DNA from: Ahaetulla prasina
Lineage: Eukaryota > Chordata > Lepidosauria > Squamata > Colubridae
Assembly (NCBI RefSeq): GCF_028640845.1
Contig: NC_080544.1
Coordinates: 59,100,711 to 59,164,710, forward strand
Direction of reading: 5' to 3'
DNA length: 64,000 nucleotides
Program-made: the position numbers and the translations under genes
Part shown: piece by piece, positions 1 through 15,045 of the stretch
Numbering within the stretch: position 1 is the first letter of the stretch
How the letters are laid out: each line of letters starts with the position of its first letter
The notes under the pieces: generated by a model
The model's database searches: none
Told to the model about the DNA's origin: nothing
What the model saw: only the letters and a program-made list of their open reading frames with translations

Positions 1-1403
1 GCTATTTGGAAGCTATGCACAAATAAAGGTGTGTATATTTGAATGATTGCATATTCAGACGTACACCTGCAGCTGCTTGGCACCTTCTAGATATGGAAGT
101 AGGAACTTGATAATGTATACGTATCCTACTTGATGCAGTGCTGTTCATTGTGGTGTTGGCATTAGGTCTGCCTTCTCAAGTTCTAGTGAGGTGCTTCTCA
201 TAGGTTAAGCTTAGATGAGAAGTCCTAGAGACAGTCAGATGCTCCAGGGATCTTGTGAGTGGTTCTGCAAACATAGCTGTCTCTTGAAGCTTAATCCGAT
301 GTTTCATCAGGACTATAAAAGCATGTCATTATTATAAATGTTGTCTTTGGATGATGTATATAAATTGCTCCCATGACCAGTTATACAACTACTAAACATC
401 CTAGAATGACAAAGTTGTCAAGCTTGATGTCCAGGATATATTTCAAAGAATTATATTAGCTTAGTTTGGACAATAACCAACTTTTGAATGAAACTGCCCA
501 CAAACAGAATTTGCTTTTTCATACATAACAGTGTTAAATATACTAGTCTTCATTCAGTTCATCATAACCATTGCCATCATCATCATCTTCCCCCATTCTT
601 TTAACTTTGAACTGGGACAAAGCACTTTATAGCTTTAGAAAAGCCAGAATCCTAAATGAACCTCATAACATAGTTTAGGATTCTGATTTGTTCTTAAATT
701 AGTAACTGTAGTTTCCCAATCTGAAAAACCCAGAAGGCACTGCTCCTATTTGTATACCAGGAAGATGTGGGTGTATAGGCTCTCAGCTTAAGACATGGTT
801 GCTTGTAACAGAGTTGTCTGTCTTGAGATCCTAACTTACAGTTGGAAAGATTTCATTTAAATGCTTTGTGGTAGTTAAAATATGGGCTCAATTCTACTAG
901 ATTGCAGTAATAAACACCAGGAATCAGAGGTTTCCACAATCATTTTTCCCTTACCCCCTCCCCAAGACCCAATTATTCTGAGAGGCAAAAAAAGTAAAGG
1001 ACGCCAGAAGCCAAGATACAAAAAGAATGGGTTGTGAAGTACCAGTAATCACAACTTGTGATTATAAGTACATTGGTAAGTTATCACTTATTAAGCAAAA
1101 CCTTGTATATTTTTTCTCCCTTTACCTATTATTGCCAAGCTATAGTCTTTCACTCTGATAATTCTGTGCTTTTTCAGATACTTCTCACAGCTGAAAAAAG
1201 TGTTATAAAACATTTTAAAAAAAGGGCGACAATTTTATCCTACACTGAATTTTTGCCCTACAAGTTCCATTAATTTCAACATGCATTAATGACTTAGTTT
1301 TGAGAGATTATTATTGCAAAAACTTGTTATTACAGATATCCTGTCTGTGAACTGGTATCATACAATTGCATTTTTAAGCCTGTTTTCCTTATTTGCTTTC
1401 TAG
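1..1403 (+). other. ARL3 intron (3' part)
   Basis: AT-rich intronic sequence ending in a good polypyrimidine tract and acceptor at 1403. The short ORFs here resemble no known family. No repeat can be named. Confidence 0.7.
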
Positions 1404-1454
1404 ATTTATGTCATTGATAGTGCTGATAGAAAAAGATTTGAAGAAACTGGTCAA
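1404..1454 (+). CDS. ARL3: ARL3 internal coding exon (partial gene)
   Basis: This exon encodes 17 residues reading IYVIDSADRKRFEETGQ in frame 0. It matches the segment after beta-strand 5 of ARL3, an Arf-family GTPase that works in the cilium by releasing lipidated cargo from UNC119 and PDE6D. By family numbering (ARL3 is about 182 residues) it covers roughly residues 89-105. It is bounded by a pyrimidine-rich acceptor (ctttctag, ending at 1403) and a consensus donor (gtaagt from 1455), and both junctions fall between codons. The exons carrying the P-loop, switch I and switch II lie upstream of the window. The exon has no disruption and joins in frame with the exon at 2714. Recognition rests on recall of the family, not on a search. 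Confidence 0.95.
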
Positions 1455-3013
<1,559 letters not shown>

Positions 3014-3721
3014 TAATAGAGAAATGTAATTTTTAACTCACTCGGCAAGAGGGAGGTTCTGTGTATGATGGATTTCTCCATTGCAAATTGCACACTAATC
3101 CATATTTTTGCTTCAATAATCTCACCCCCATTCTTGTTTGATTGTTCTCAAGTAAATATTTACTTCCTTTAACAACATATATTCCATATTCCAATTTAGT
3201 TTTAACAATAATATGTTTATTGTGCCAGTTTTTATTTAGCCATCTTTCTTCATTTCTTTTTGCCACAAATAATTCTTTAATAAGCTTTTACATATTATAT
3301 TGTGTAAAATTATATACAGTGTAAGGATGCACTTATCATTCTGTATTTGTGAGTTGTCCCTCTACATAGAATTCTGGTTTGGCCCTATTAAAAGGATATG
3401 TGTTTATGTTTGTGCATTATTGCATTAGGCAGAGTCACCAAACAGTTCAAGAATAAGATTGATGACAATAGGGTTCAGTAAAAATGTGCTGGAAGGGAAT
3501 ATAAAATGCAAGATGAAGCTCCATTGTTTCTCAGTTACTTTTCAGAATTCAATCATGATGGGATGCACTCTGGACCATAACAAGATAGACCGGGCAATTT
3601 CAAAAGCTAAAGATTAGGCCCCTATAGAGCTCCATTAATATGCATATTAATTAACAAACATAAAATCATTGGGATATTGGGGGAAGTACTTTACTTATTC
3701 CAATTTCCATTCCTTTTTCTT

Positions 3722-3811
3722 CAGTCCAGCAGCATGGCAGAAAGCCCATCCATCCCAGGCATTGTATAGCCTGGTGCTGGTCCATGGACCGGGGGTTACC
3801 GATCCCTGTTT
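3722..3811. mobile_element. hAT-type DNA transposon terminal fragment
   Basis: The phrase ggtccatggaccggggg followed by a terminus ending in ccctg is typical of the right end of non-autonomous hAT elements in vertebrates. Only this end is readable. The left end, terminal repeats and target duplication cannot be found. Confidence 0.35.
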
Positions 3812-4702
3812 TAATGTATTATGAATCATTATGTTTCTATTAAAGTCTTTCAACATAAACTGAAGAATTGAATAGGTGTAAGATGAAGGATAATATTCTA
3901 ACTCTACGCATGTTTGATGAAACTAAATCCTAATATAATCAGCAAAGTTTATTCGTAGGAAGACATACTTGTATAGATCAGATTTCTGTTCATCTTATCT
4001 TGCAACTGATGAGTGGTTGTTCCTCCTAATAAATCTTAATATTTTGCTTGATAATGTCACAGGACAAAAATCACAGAATTGTTATTGTTGAGGCCACGTT
4101 TTCTCTGCTAAACAACATTAAAAAGTGCCTCACTTCATTATAAACAGTTTTCTGTCTCCAATTCCTAGTATTTTGTACATTTGTCAGTTTCCAAGTTATG
4201 AATCATTTATATAAATATGGCTACATTCATTTGGCATTTGTTTTCTTAGTTTCCAAACATTTCCCATCATCCACAATATGAGCTTCAACAAGTGATCCAG
4301 TGAAAACATATGGTGAATAAAGCTTTTACCTAGAAGAGGCCAAATCAAAGTTAATTTAAACAGGAAATACATTTACTCATTATGTCTTGTAGATATTGAA
4401 ATATTTTATTTCTAATTTAAAATGCTTGATTTATCTGAAAAAATTCTCCCTTTTGTATCAAACATGCATGATGAATAGATCTTTGAGACAGAGAAGTAAC
4501 ATAGCATTTTGTCTTCATCAAAGTTACATGCCAAGGGCAGACATATTATTCTTCTGGTGCCAATGTATCTAACATGTCCTATGCAGATGTAATGCTACCA
4601 GATGTTCTAACTTAGCATATATATATTTGCCCCACATTTCTTGCATGTATCACGGTTTATGATATCAAACTGTAAAATTTGGAATAATATATATATGTAT
4701 AT

Positions 4703-5042
4703 AGGTACTTCTTGTCTTACGACCAAATTGAGTCCAAAATTTCTGTTGCTAAGCGAGGCAGTTCTTAAGTGACTTTTGCTCCATTTTATGACTTTTCTTG
4801 CCACAGTTTGTTAAATTGGTATCACAGTTGTTAAGTGAATCTGGCTTTCCCATTGACTTCCTTGTCAGAAGGTGATCACGTGACTCCGGGACACTGCAAC
4901 TGTCATCAATATGAGTCAGTTGCCAAATGTCTCAATTTTGATGATGTGACATGGGGGTGCTGCAACAATCATAAGTCTGAAAAACCATCATAAATCACTT
5001 TTTTCAGTGCCATTGTAACTTCACTAAGCAAACTGCTGTAGA
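4703..5042. mobile_element. TA-flanked MITE, family with GGTAGTCCTC ends (diverged copy)
   Basis: It shares colinear blocks with the copies at 57.998 kb and 52.479 kb: a clause with gttaagtgaatctggctt, a gtgatcacgtgac block, and cacttttttcagtgccattg near the end. The left terminus is present as ggtacttcttgtcttacgac after a TA. The right terminus is eroded. It has no coding capacity. The Tc1/mariner assignment rests on the better-preserved copy at 58 kb. Confidence 0.6.
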
Positions 5043-8016
5043 TGATCTGGATGGTGGAATGGAAGATATTTTTATTAGATTTTAAAGCAAGCTTAAAATT
5101 TAGCTACTGTGCAATCTTTTAACCCAGGAATAGTGATAATAAAAGCTCGTAAAAGTATTTTTTGAAGAAAAACTAGGTGAAAAATTAATTTTAGGTTTAA
5201 TTTCTAGCCTTTTGAAATATTTCATTTGTGAACTGTAAAAATATGTTGATATTTCTTTCAGTGCAGCTTAAAAATAGTTTCATAGAAAGATAAGTCAGCA
5301 GAATTACTTCCTTCCCAGCTAAGCCTTCTCCCCCACAGGAATTTGACTAAATATAAAAACCATTTGCCTCTCATATAACTGCATATAAATTTAGAGCATT
5401 TTCATTCTTCAAAATTAACCTAGGTGCGATCATCCTTCTTTCACTCACTCAAAGACTTCCTCTTTGATCAAGGAAAGTACAATTTCAGTAACATAGCATG
5501 TTCCCTAACATTTCAGCCAAAAATCTCTTCATCCTGTATCTCATCTTTTATCTGTTAACAAATAATAAAGCCTCATCATTCATTCTTAATCAGCAAAAGA
5601 GCTATCAGAAATATATATAGTTTTATATAGGTATATAAACTTTAAGCAAGAAATCAATTTCATTTACACAGTACCCTATCATTTTCTCTAAAAATACAAA
5701 GAAAAATATCTCTTCTTCCCATTCTTATTTCATATTTATAAACAGATAAAAGAATCCTGAGTCCTGGCAGGAATGTAACAGTAAGAATGCATATGGTTGT
5801 GCAAATCTTTTGGGGAAAAATATTTCCATTTTACTTAAGTTGCAGTCATTTACTCTTTTTCTTGGGAATATACCACTCTGGAATCACTGACACTTACTTT
5901 GCTGTAGTTATGATTAAGAAGAGATTCTGGCATCTCCTCAGTTTTTTTTCTTTTGCAATCAATAATTTATAATCAGATCTTAGTATCAAGAACTGAAGTT
6001 CTATCTTCTCAGGCAAAACTGTGTTGCAATCTTGAATTCGTTTACCTATGAAATAAATCAGACCGGGCTTAGGGAACTTAACTTCTTGCGAACTTGTAAC
6101 TTGTACAAGTGAACTGTTAGATATTTTACTCCTGACTCACGACATTAAGAAAGTACCCAGAGATTCCATATATAGAAGTTGGTGGGGTAGGATAGTACAT
6201 ATGTCTTATGTGAGAGGGGAAGTACCCAGGAAGTTAAGAGCTGATTTGGGGGTCAGGGGTAGGGAACTGAAGAGTATGGATAATACATTAATAGGGGAAA
6301 CTTTGTCAGAGCCGGAAGGTATAATATGAAAAAAGAATAAACATTGTAGAAAATGTAATGGTTAGAAGGTCAGTCTAATTAGTTTTCTAAGTGATACTAT
6401 AATGTGTAAAATCAGAAAGATTATAGACTTCAAGATGATTGAGATTATATTGTGGTGAAATTATATACAATTAGAGAATTGAATTATTTAAAATGAGTTT
6501 CCTTAACTAAAAATATTAATTACAATTGGAATCTGCTGTGATCGTGTACTGATACCCTTTTGAAAAAGTTGATTTATTTTCATTGATTACCCAATGAAAA
6601 GTTCTAATCAAGATGCTTTGGATATTGAGTGTCAGTGAAGAGACGCCTTTGTCATTCTGAGAAAATAGCTTTCATTACACCAATCATGCTTCCTAATGTC
6701 AGAGATTTTTACTGTAAGCAGATTTTGTACTTCCCATTTAAGGAGGTCAACTAGAGAGATACACAATCACACTATCTGGATCTCCCTAATACTTCAGAAT
6801 AAGGATCAGTTTAGTTCGTGCTGATTTTTGTAATATATAATGAAGATTTATAAAATGGAATTGAAAATGTGAATGTGCAAGGAATTCTGGCATTAGAACT
6901 TTCTCAAGGGGCTTTCATCCACATCACAAGATATACAAATCAGTACAAATATTGTACTGATATATTATAAAACTGTATGTATTCTTTATTATAAAACTAT
7001 ATCTATTCAGGCAGTATTGTTAAACCATGTTGCTTTGGTTCATTTTAGAAAGGACAGTTCAAAAGCCAAACATGCCCCATTTTCCAGGTTAGATATCAGT
7101 ATTTTATTATATAAATATGAATGAGCCAAACATGGTCTGCAACATTCTTTGCAACCCTTTGAGCATTCCCAAACTAGATGGAAGTTTACCTACCTTAAAA
7201 ACTAAACATTTGGCTGGAAATTGGTAATAAGGAAATAATATGACTACTTGGGATCTTACATAGACAATCAAGAATCAGCACAAAACATTATTAGCACCAG
7301 TGCATAAATCATGATTTTAATTATATAGCGAAGCACAAAAAATACATTTTCTCAATCTTTTTTTCTTGCGTTCTAATGAGTCTTTGATGGCATATTTTCA
7401 GCCTCTTTAAGAATTACACCTTTGCTTCTAAATCAGATATAAAGTGTCGAGATGATGTTGGTATGGTTTTACATTTCTCGCATAAGTTTATCACTAATGC
7501 TACTTTAATTTTTTTCTAATCTTCTCGAAACAGTGCTGTTGTCAGACCTTTGTTTAAAATGAGTGCTTATCTGATAAGAATTTGAAATACTCCCCGTCTT
7601 CCCCAAGAAATATGAATTGTTGTGCTTGTTCTGATTGAATCGTTGCTCATTGAATCTATGATCATTGAGTTGGAGTTATGGAGGGTCATTCACAACTAGA
7701 AGACACCGAAGTGCCTCTACTGCTTCTGCAGCTTATTGCAACAATAGCTTTACTGCAAGATGCATTCCTTACTATTGTACATAGTACTTATATAGTATTT
7801 ATAGTATATATTGGTCCTGATACCAGAAATATTAAACAAAAGTTCTATTTCTCATTTTGATATCTGTCAAAGATCATTGATGCCTGAATAATATAAGGAC
7901 AGTACGGCCACTTCCTGAGTGGCTCCTTCTCACTGCTGCATTCTTTTTTGATCCAGCTTCTTTGGCAAATGTTCTCTACATGTGTTTCCCTAAGCCTTTG
8001 GAACACTGTATACAGT

Positions 8017-8640
8017 CTTTGTAAAACTTCATTGTCTTCATAAAGCTGCACTGCTTTCGAAAAGCTGCTGAAGGCACCGCAGCTTTATGAAGATAGCGTA
8101 GTGTTCTGTAGGCAGTACAGCTTTACAGACACTGTGCAGCATTCGAAGGACGGTGAGCTTTACAAAGAGCACTCGGCGACATGTGTAGGAAACGTTTGCT
8201 GGAGAAGCTGGGTCTGCAAAAAAGACAGCAAGCGGCTTCTGCTTTGACTGTGGCAGATGGGCACAAGAAGAGAAAAGTCATAGCAGGGAATTGGGAGAGA
8301 AGGCAGCTGGGCAAATGAATGCTTAATAGCAGTTGCTATTGGTGTGGGCTGGTACGCCTGAGGCTTCCCAGGACATGGCAAGCAGCCCCAGAACCAGTTC
8401 TGGGGCTGCTTGGCATACTGCTAGGCAGGGTGCAGGGCATTTAAAGAGCAGAGATGGGGGGGGGACATAAGTGTTTGCGGGGGGGAGTTGCAAGCAGTGT
8501 CTTACTTTACTGAGGCTTAGGGTTTGGAAGGGCCAAGCCTGGAATTGCTTGGATTGGGGTGGTTGTTTGTTTAAAGACCCTTGATTCTTGGTTAACAATC
8601 TCATTGAAGTGGGGGGATTGGAATTGCTACTGTAAATTGG
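8017..8640. repeat. GC-rich hairpin-rich intronic island
   Basis: Base composition rises sharply against the AT-rich intron. It contains an inverted pair cttcataaagctgc (8036-8049) and gcagctttatgaag (8079-8092), and a perfect 16-bp palindromic stem at 8379-8394 and 8397-8412. This suggests a transposon-derived segment, but no terminal repeats or target duplication could be found, so the class is unknown. Confidence 0.4.
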
Positions 8641-8803
8641 TGTGGTTAATTTACAATTTTGGTCATGTCAAGGACTACTTGTACTAGAGGGAACCAAGAG
8701 AAGACTGAGAAAGTGCTTTTGCAAACCAATCTAAGAGAAAAATTATCAGAATCTGGCTACCTATTCTGTCTAACCTAATGTTCTTTTTCTATTGTCTTTA
8801 AAG

Positions 8804-8851
8804 GATGGCATGAACTGGGTCTGCAGAAATGTCAATGCAAAGAAGAAGTAA
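8804..8851 (+). CDS. ARL3: ARL3 terminal coding exon and stop
   Basis: This exon encodes 15 residues, DGMNWVCRNVNAKKK, followed by TAA at 8849-8851. It is the alpha-helical C-terminus of ARL3, with the usual lysine-rich tail. The acceptor is tctttaaag, ending at 8803, and the intron before it is about 5.9 kb. The stop codon overlaps a perfect donor hexamer, GTAAGT at 8848-8853. Termination here gives the normal ARL3 length, so this is the preferred reading. An alternative spliced C-terminus cannot be excluded from sequence alone. Confidence 0.95.
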   Translation, partial: DGMNWVCRNVNAKKK

Positions 8852-10007
8852 GTCAAGCTGAGTTGCCTGGAACTAGAGAAACAGCAAGAGCCAAACATGC
8901 TAGCCAGCTGCTAGTGTCTGACCAAATATTGTTCCATCTGCCTGCAGCTACAGCTGTTCAGACTGGTAACCGTAGCTAAGCCTAACTGCTTCTATAGGAA
9001 CTTTATCTGTTGACTAGTACCATCCCCATCCTCATGCAAATCTTTCTTTCATCCTTTTAAAAAAGTAAATAGTATTAAGGGTCTCCCTATTGTTCATACT
9101 AGCAGTGAAAATAGGAATGGATTGCTGTCTGACATAGAGACTTCTGATGAGCTCCACAGGGGTCAGATTATTATAGCAATATATATCAGTGGCCACATCC
9201 ATTCTGAAATTATTAAGATTCTCCTCCACCCAAGATTCTCCTCTGGTCTGGTTCAGAATTTTTCTCATTATCCAATAAAGTGATCTTTTGTTCATGTAAA
9301 TGCTTCAATTTTAAAATGATACATACCTTAGTACATTGCTTACACTCATTTGGCCGTATGCCCAAAGGCCTGATTTTCCTTCATAAAGACATGTATAAAA
9401 CTCACTTTCTTAGCAATTGGAATGGAGAAGCAGGATGTCATAATTTAATTAACTAAAACAACATGTATTGGTTGTTATTACATTTATATTTGACCTAAAC
9501 TTTCCCCAAACGTCAGGTTTCACTAAGAGTTCTTGAATGTTCAAGCTTATTGCATTGTATTAGTCCTTGAAAATAGATTTTTTTAAAATAGTGAAAGTAA
9601 CTCAAAGCTCAAAATCTTATACAAGAAGCTAGTAACAATAGGCTTTGTCATATTCTGAAGGGCTTTGATGCAAAATTTGATTCAGTATACCTAAGTTCTG
9701 TAAAGTCACTGAATTTATCTCTGGTAATACAAACAGTAGAAAAATGTGAAGTGAAAGTTTTTGTCCATTTTAAAGAGTCATGACTTGTATGTATTGTATG
9801 TGAGTTAGTATAGTTTCCTGCGATTTCCATTTACATATTGCTAACTCTGCAGGAAGTCATTGTCTAGATAGCTGAAATACTGAAATTTGTCAAAGATTTA
9901 TCTTTGGCTATGAGAACGTTGTTGCATCAAAATGAAGAGCAAAAGAAGAGAACCATAAAGAAATAATATTCTAAATACATTCCCAGAAAGACACATGATT
10001 TAATAAA
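8852..10007 (+). other. Probable ARL3 3'UTR and candidate polyadenylation signals
   Basis: Sequence directly after the ARL3 stop. It has no long ORF with recognisable similarity. Candidate AATAAA hexamers on the + strand lie at 9274-9279 and 10002-10007; which one is used cannot be told from sequence. ARL3 mRNAs in other vertebrates have long 3'UTRs, so a UTR of one to a few kb is plausible. The end given is an inference. Confidence 0.35.
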
Positions 10008-12555
10008 CCTTAATGTGCTGCCACAATACCAATATATGCCGTAGGTTAATGCTTCTTGCCTCTTAAGTTATTTGCTAAATTTGTCCAAATCATTTCATGG
10101 GGCTACTCTTTTGTGCAAGAGATCACTTGCAGAATATAACCAGATTGTAAGACTGAAAAAATATGGAAACTGAAATGTTCCCTTTTGTTCCTGGAGGAAG
10201 TCAGATTGTTTTACTAATCCTCAAACCGTGGGCATATCTTTTGAGGAACCAGACAGCACTAACTTCTTTCAAATATTCTTTATTCAATCACTATATTGTG
10301 ATCCTTGCTCATACCTTACTCTTTTTTGGGTGGGATGGGGGAGATATTTTCCTCCTTGGTATCTTAAAACAAGCACAAATTGTAGATTACTTATATTAAC
10401 TCTATCCCATCTACTTCTGATGGTTTATGAGAGATCATAAGCAAATATTATAAGAAGTAGAAGGTATAAAATGAAACATGGGTAGCCATCTAAATACTTC
10501 TAGGGAATCCAACTATGCTAACTAAATACATGCTCCAATTCCCAGGTGTTTTAAGAGTATTTCATTTTATTTTAGATATGCCATTATATACAACAGCTAA
10601 AATGTTGCTTGCCAATTTTAAAATGAAACAAAAATGATATGTAATCCTTTAATACAAACATCAAAGAGGCTCATGTCATAATACACCAATCCATTCAAAA
10701 ATAGATACATTTCTCTTGTACATCAAGCTCTTCTTCCCCAGAATTCCCTCTTGTGTTGGAAACACATTATATTCCTATGCACAGTTTGACCTTCAAGCAC
10801 TTTTCAGCCCTCAAAATTTTTAAATACACAATTTCCCATTTTTCTTGATGAGTTTCTTGCTGAAAATTTTATGTATGTTGTTGAGAAGGATTTAATTGGA
10901 ATAACCAGAAAGAATCGATATGCTCTGTTGAATTCAGCAAGCCCCTAAATTCCAGTGTTAATGCATCTATCAAGTTTTATTTATTCTGAACTAAGAAAAT
11001 TTGAAGAACCCTCCCCTTTCTCCCCCCACCCCCAAGATGGAATTGGCCTAATGATTTCAAAAGCTAGTATCTTGCCAAAAGTAATGACTTAGTGGATAAA
11101 TGCCTCATGAACAACATGGAAGAAGTGATAATTCATGGAACAGTCTCCGGTTATTCCTTACAAAATGAAAATGCTAGCAGAACACAGCATTAGTTAGCTG
11201 TTCTTAAATCTCCACATGCCCAGCTTTTTGAAAAATTCTCTTACTGGTCCTTAGAATATTCCCCAGTGAGCAATATGCAATAAGTATGGTACAATGTGTA
11301 AAAGCTATACTATGAGTACTTGGCAAGTTGTTTTTCCAGTAAAATATTCTTTTTAAAAAAAATTAAATTGTGTTGATATATTTAAAGGTAGGTCAGAAAG
11401 GTTGAAGTGTAGCTTAAGACACCTGATTTAACAAGTTAAAACATATTTAAAAGCATGGTTCAAATGTGGTTTAATTGTTTATTTTCATTACACACAGCTT
11501 CCTTACTCTCTAAACAAACATTTTCTAAGATCATGTCAAATGCTTTATAAAGCCATGCCTGCAAATGTTATCCAGCACACTTATCTTTGTTTTTTTTTGT
11601 TTAAAAAACAATTTTATAAGCTCTTCTTTTCTGAAGTTAATGAAAAGAAGTCTGATGAGATTTGGTAATATCAAACCTCTGTGTATACATTTAGATATTT
11701 GGCAACTTGAATTAAATTTGGAAGAAATAACAAAGATTTTATGATTCTCTGTCATTTTTATAATAAATTCTCTATATTTTTTCTTTAATGAAGATGGTTG
11801 GGAGTATAGTATGTGAAACAGACAGACTGACATGATGTTCTGTTTCCATTCATTTCATCCTAAAATGGTATTTCTTATTGTTTCTGTATGCTAATGGCCA
11901 TTCATCTACCAGGCCTGATTATCTGTAAAAATGTCTATGGGCTTTGGATATTAATTGTGCATATTCTCTAGTAAAAGCAATGCAACTTTTTAATCATGTT
12001 TTGAGAGGCTCAGGTGTATTACAGTACTAAATGTGTTTGTCAGAAGAGCATCCCATAATCAATATGTCCTGCCACATAAAAAGTTAGATACAGCTTTACC
12101 AAACCCGTTATTCTCTATATGTGTTGAACTGCACCTGTTGAACAGTGTAGGTATTGTAATTCAGTACAGCTGGTGGAGATGGTGGGGGGAAGACTGGATT
12201 AGTGTATTTGCTAGAATGAGCAATATACTGTGGAGTGAGCTTCAACCCCTCCTTTTTCATTTTTACTCCATTAAATCACAATCATTCCTGCAATACTCAG
12301 TGCTGCTATATAAAATAGTTAATACAAGAGAAATTCATTTTAAACTCAGAACTAGGGTTAATGGTCAGGTGCTATTCTATTATTTTATGATAGACTTTTT
12401 ATACTTGTCCAATTCTGGTTATACTGATAAATAATATTCGTGATGACTGGTTATGCCAGAATATGGTTATAGATATAGATGCATTTAATATAGTATCAAT
12501 AGCACTGCATTTATACTAACAGCAGCAGAGCAGCAACAGCGATCATCATATCATC
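10008..12555. other. Intergenic AT-rich DNA
   Basis: No exon, RNA gene or classifiable repeat is evident. The longer open frames here are low-complexity AT-rich translations with no domain features. Confidence 0.6.
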
Positions 12556-12559
12556 AACA

Positions 12560-12750
12560 TCATCATCCACCATTTCAGCTTTGCAAAGGAACTCAGGGTA
12601 CCTTACATAGGATCACTTTATGCCCACAACAACAATCTGTGAGTTAGTGTGCTGAGAGACTGACTGGCCCAGAATTTTCCAATGGGTTTTATAGCTGAGG
12701 ATACTTCATTTTCACATCTTAGTCCAATGTCTTAACTGCTAGCTTTGAAT
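12560..12750 (-). mobile_element. Old tRNA-derived SINE copy, antisense
   Basis: Read on the minus strand, it carries a ctgggccagtcag phrase, a run equivalent to acccattggaaaattctgg, and a tail resembling gtaaggtaccctgag. This is the body order of the SINE at 22.48 kb, which has gacttgggccagtcac and cctcacaggattgttgtggg. It is heavily diverged and the pol III boxes are not intact. A (CAN)n-like stretch lies beside it at 12.52-12.57 kb. Confidence 0.5.
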
Positions 12751-14059
12751 GAGAACGCTTGAAGCAAAACTCGGTTTTGGTTGTGCTGGTAATTTAGTTT
12801 CAAAACCTTAACATTAGCATAATGTGTGTCTGATATGTGTACTGCTACTACTAAGGCTAATAACCAGTTCTATTCTTTTTCTGTTATACATCCAAACACA
12901 ACGAAACTATAAATGACCAAAACTGTAATGAATGATAAAAGGCAATATCTATGGATCTTTCTGGTGACAGTCATGGCGTATGAAAGATTGCAACTTAGAA
13001 TATAAGAGAGTAAATGTTAAATTACATGAATTAGTTCATGAAATAAATAGATTTTGTGTTTGTGAAATTAAGAGAAAGGGGAAGACTGTAATAGATTTAA
13101 AAGAAGGTCCTCTCATGTTGTGAGAGAAGCTGAGGTAAATAAGAATGAAAATGCTGATGTACAGTAGATCAGAAAATACTGATATTCTCTAGATTGTTGC
13201 ATGTATGAAAATAAGATTTCACAAGTTAAAAAAAGGGAATTGTGAGAGTTATACTGGTATACAAAAACATAAAACATCCATAGTAAAAAAAAAATCCCTC
13301 TTCATCAAAATCAGTGATACCAATGATCAATCTAAATAAGAAGCAACACAGTAAAAAAAATAACAGCAATAAAAACTCGGTCTCCTTATCTTCCTCAGGG
13401 CTATCAGTTAGAGCAAATTATACTCCCAGGGAAAGGCTTTTCAGCAACACAAGGGCCATGATGGAGAAAACTCTTCTAGCCTTGCTTCCCCTCATCCTGC
13501 CCTGCTCCACCTTAATGAAAATGAAGGGTTGCAAGCAATTTTTTCCAGTGTGTGTATGTATCTATATCTGCAGCTTTATCTATCTATATGAAATGTATCA
13601 ATTTTAGGAGGTGATCATGGATGTAACTCAGAATCAAGCCATATAAAGCTTTGTATGACAAAACCAGTATTTTCATTTGCATTTGAAAAACCTGTTGGTA
13701 ACCAAAACAGAGCCTGCAGGACAGATGTAATAGACCTGGTCATCAGCTCCCCAACCAACAGATGGACCTCCCCCAGTGAATCTATGTAATTAAAAAAGGG
13801 GGGGCATGAATACTATGGTACATTACATGTAAGACTCTTCCACACCAATCTTTATCTCTCCCCCTCCTCAACTAACTCGAGACACCAGTGAGGAAGTGTG
13901 GAATCTCTGTGAATGTGATGACTCCCTGGACGATTCTTCAGATACCTCTCTAGATGTCAGTTTGGGAGAGGATGAATCAGTTCCTGCCATGTCAGAAGCT
14001 GGGTTATTTTTTTTTTCATGTTTTATTTATTTTATTTATGTAGCATATACATTCCATTT
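12751..14059. other. Intergenic DNA with a short acidic ORF fragment
   Basis: Mostly AT-rich. At 13896-13990 an open segment encodes an Asp/Ser-rich acidic stretch (DDSLDDSSDTSLD). It resembles acidic regions of transposase or retroelement proteins but is too short to assign. An ATTT-rich run follows at about 14010-14040. Confidence 0.4.
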
Positions 14060-14067
14060 CAATCAAA

Positions 14068-14360
14068 CAGTGTTGTCTGGGTATAGTCGAGCGAACCGTT
14101 AGCTCCAACTATCAGCCATGAGCGAACCGGGTCGTTCCAATTTTGAAGTGGGCCCACCTGCCCCTGCGTTATACTCACATATATTTTCATGTCCAAAGCC
14201 CAGCTGATAGGTGCGGCAGAGTGGATTGCTGCGCCTCAGCTGTTTTCCTTGCTGGCAGCAATGCGGAAGGTGAGTTTTTTCCAAACTACGCATGCACATA
14301 CAACAAAATGAAGCGTGTGCTTAGCAAACCGGTTGTTAAACTAGTAGGATCCCACCCCTG
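14068..14360. mobile_element. Possible hAT-type MITE remnant
   Basis: The right end reads gatcccacccctg, and just inside it is agcaaaccggttgtt, like the copies at 28.2, 50.1 and 59.5 kb which have accggttct cores and CACCCCTG ends. The left boundary is uncertain. I found no matching 8-bp target duplication, so this is a weak call. Confidence 0.35.
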
Positions 14361-14888
14361 AGATGTACCACAATCTGCTTCAAGGCTAAAAAACCCCCGC
14401 TTTCTAAACTTACTATTACAACTTGCAGATCCAGCCTACTATACTGTCTCTGGTCCTAGGCAAAAGCCAGGAGGGGCATGATCTGGCCTACAGGTAGCAG
14501 GGAACATAATTGTGAGCATTTTATCCACTAAATTAGAATCCACTGGCCAAAAGGAATCTGATATATATGGCTCAACATTGCCCCAGCCACCTTGGATTAT
14601 ACACATGGACAGTCAAGATTTTTATTTATACACTTATTTATTAAATTATTAAGAATGGTGAGTTTTGTTTAAACTAATCAGGCAGGAAATTTGGCATTTA
14701 TTTTCCTAAGAGGGAATTTGATGAACTAAACAAGGTGATTTAGTCCATGAAGGCAATATAGTAGAAAGAATATGCTTTCCTATCACTGTACTATAAGTGA
14801 AAATTTGAAACTTGAAGCTGTGCTTAGTTCACTTTTAGACTTCTTTCACCTGAATATGGATTTGTTTCTCAGGGCCTGAGAAAGAAAA

Positions 14889-15045
14889 ATTCTCTGTTCT
14901 CTCTGTCGGGGGAAACAGCCATCAGGTGTGGGTTCTCCTCGATTCCAATTGGACCAGGTCTGCTGAATTCTTTTTCTTGTTGTCCCCGCCTCCTTTCTGG
15001 TCCCCAACTTTTCGACTTGGTCCTGTAGGGATCGGACGTGTCAGA
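14889..15045 (+). repeat. DIRS left inverted terminal repeat
   Basis: The phrases catcaggtgtgggttctcc, gattccaattgg, tgctgaattctttttcttg and tccccgcctcctttctgg all occur as reverse complements, in mirrored order, at 20941-21030. Further inward, cggacgtgtcag pairs with the cgacacgtcag at about 20902. Arms are roughly 150 bp and imperfect. Confidence 0.85.

Noticed and set aside
11531..12434. ORFs of 100 and 133 residues as candidate genes
   Set aside because: AT-rich composition, no motif, no exon boundaries and no repeat-family match; likely chance.
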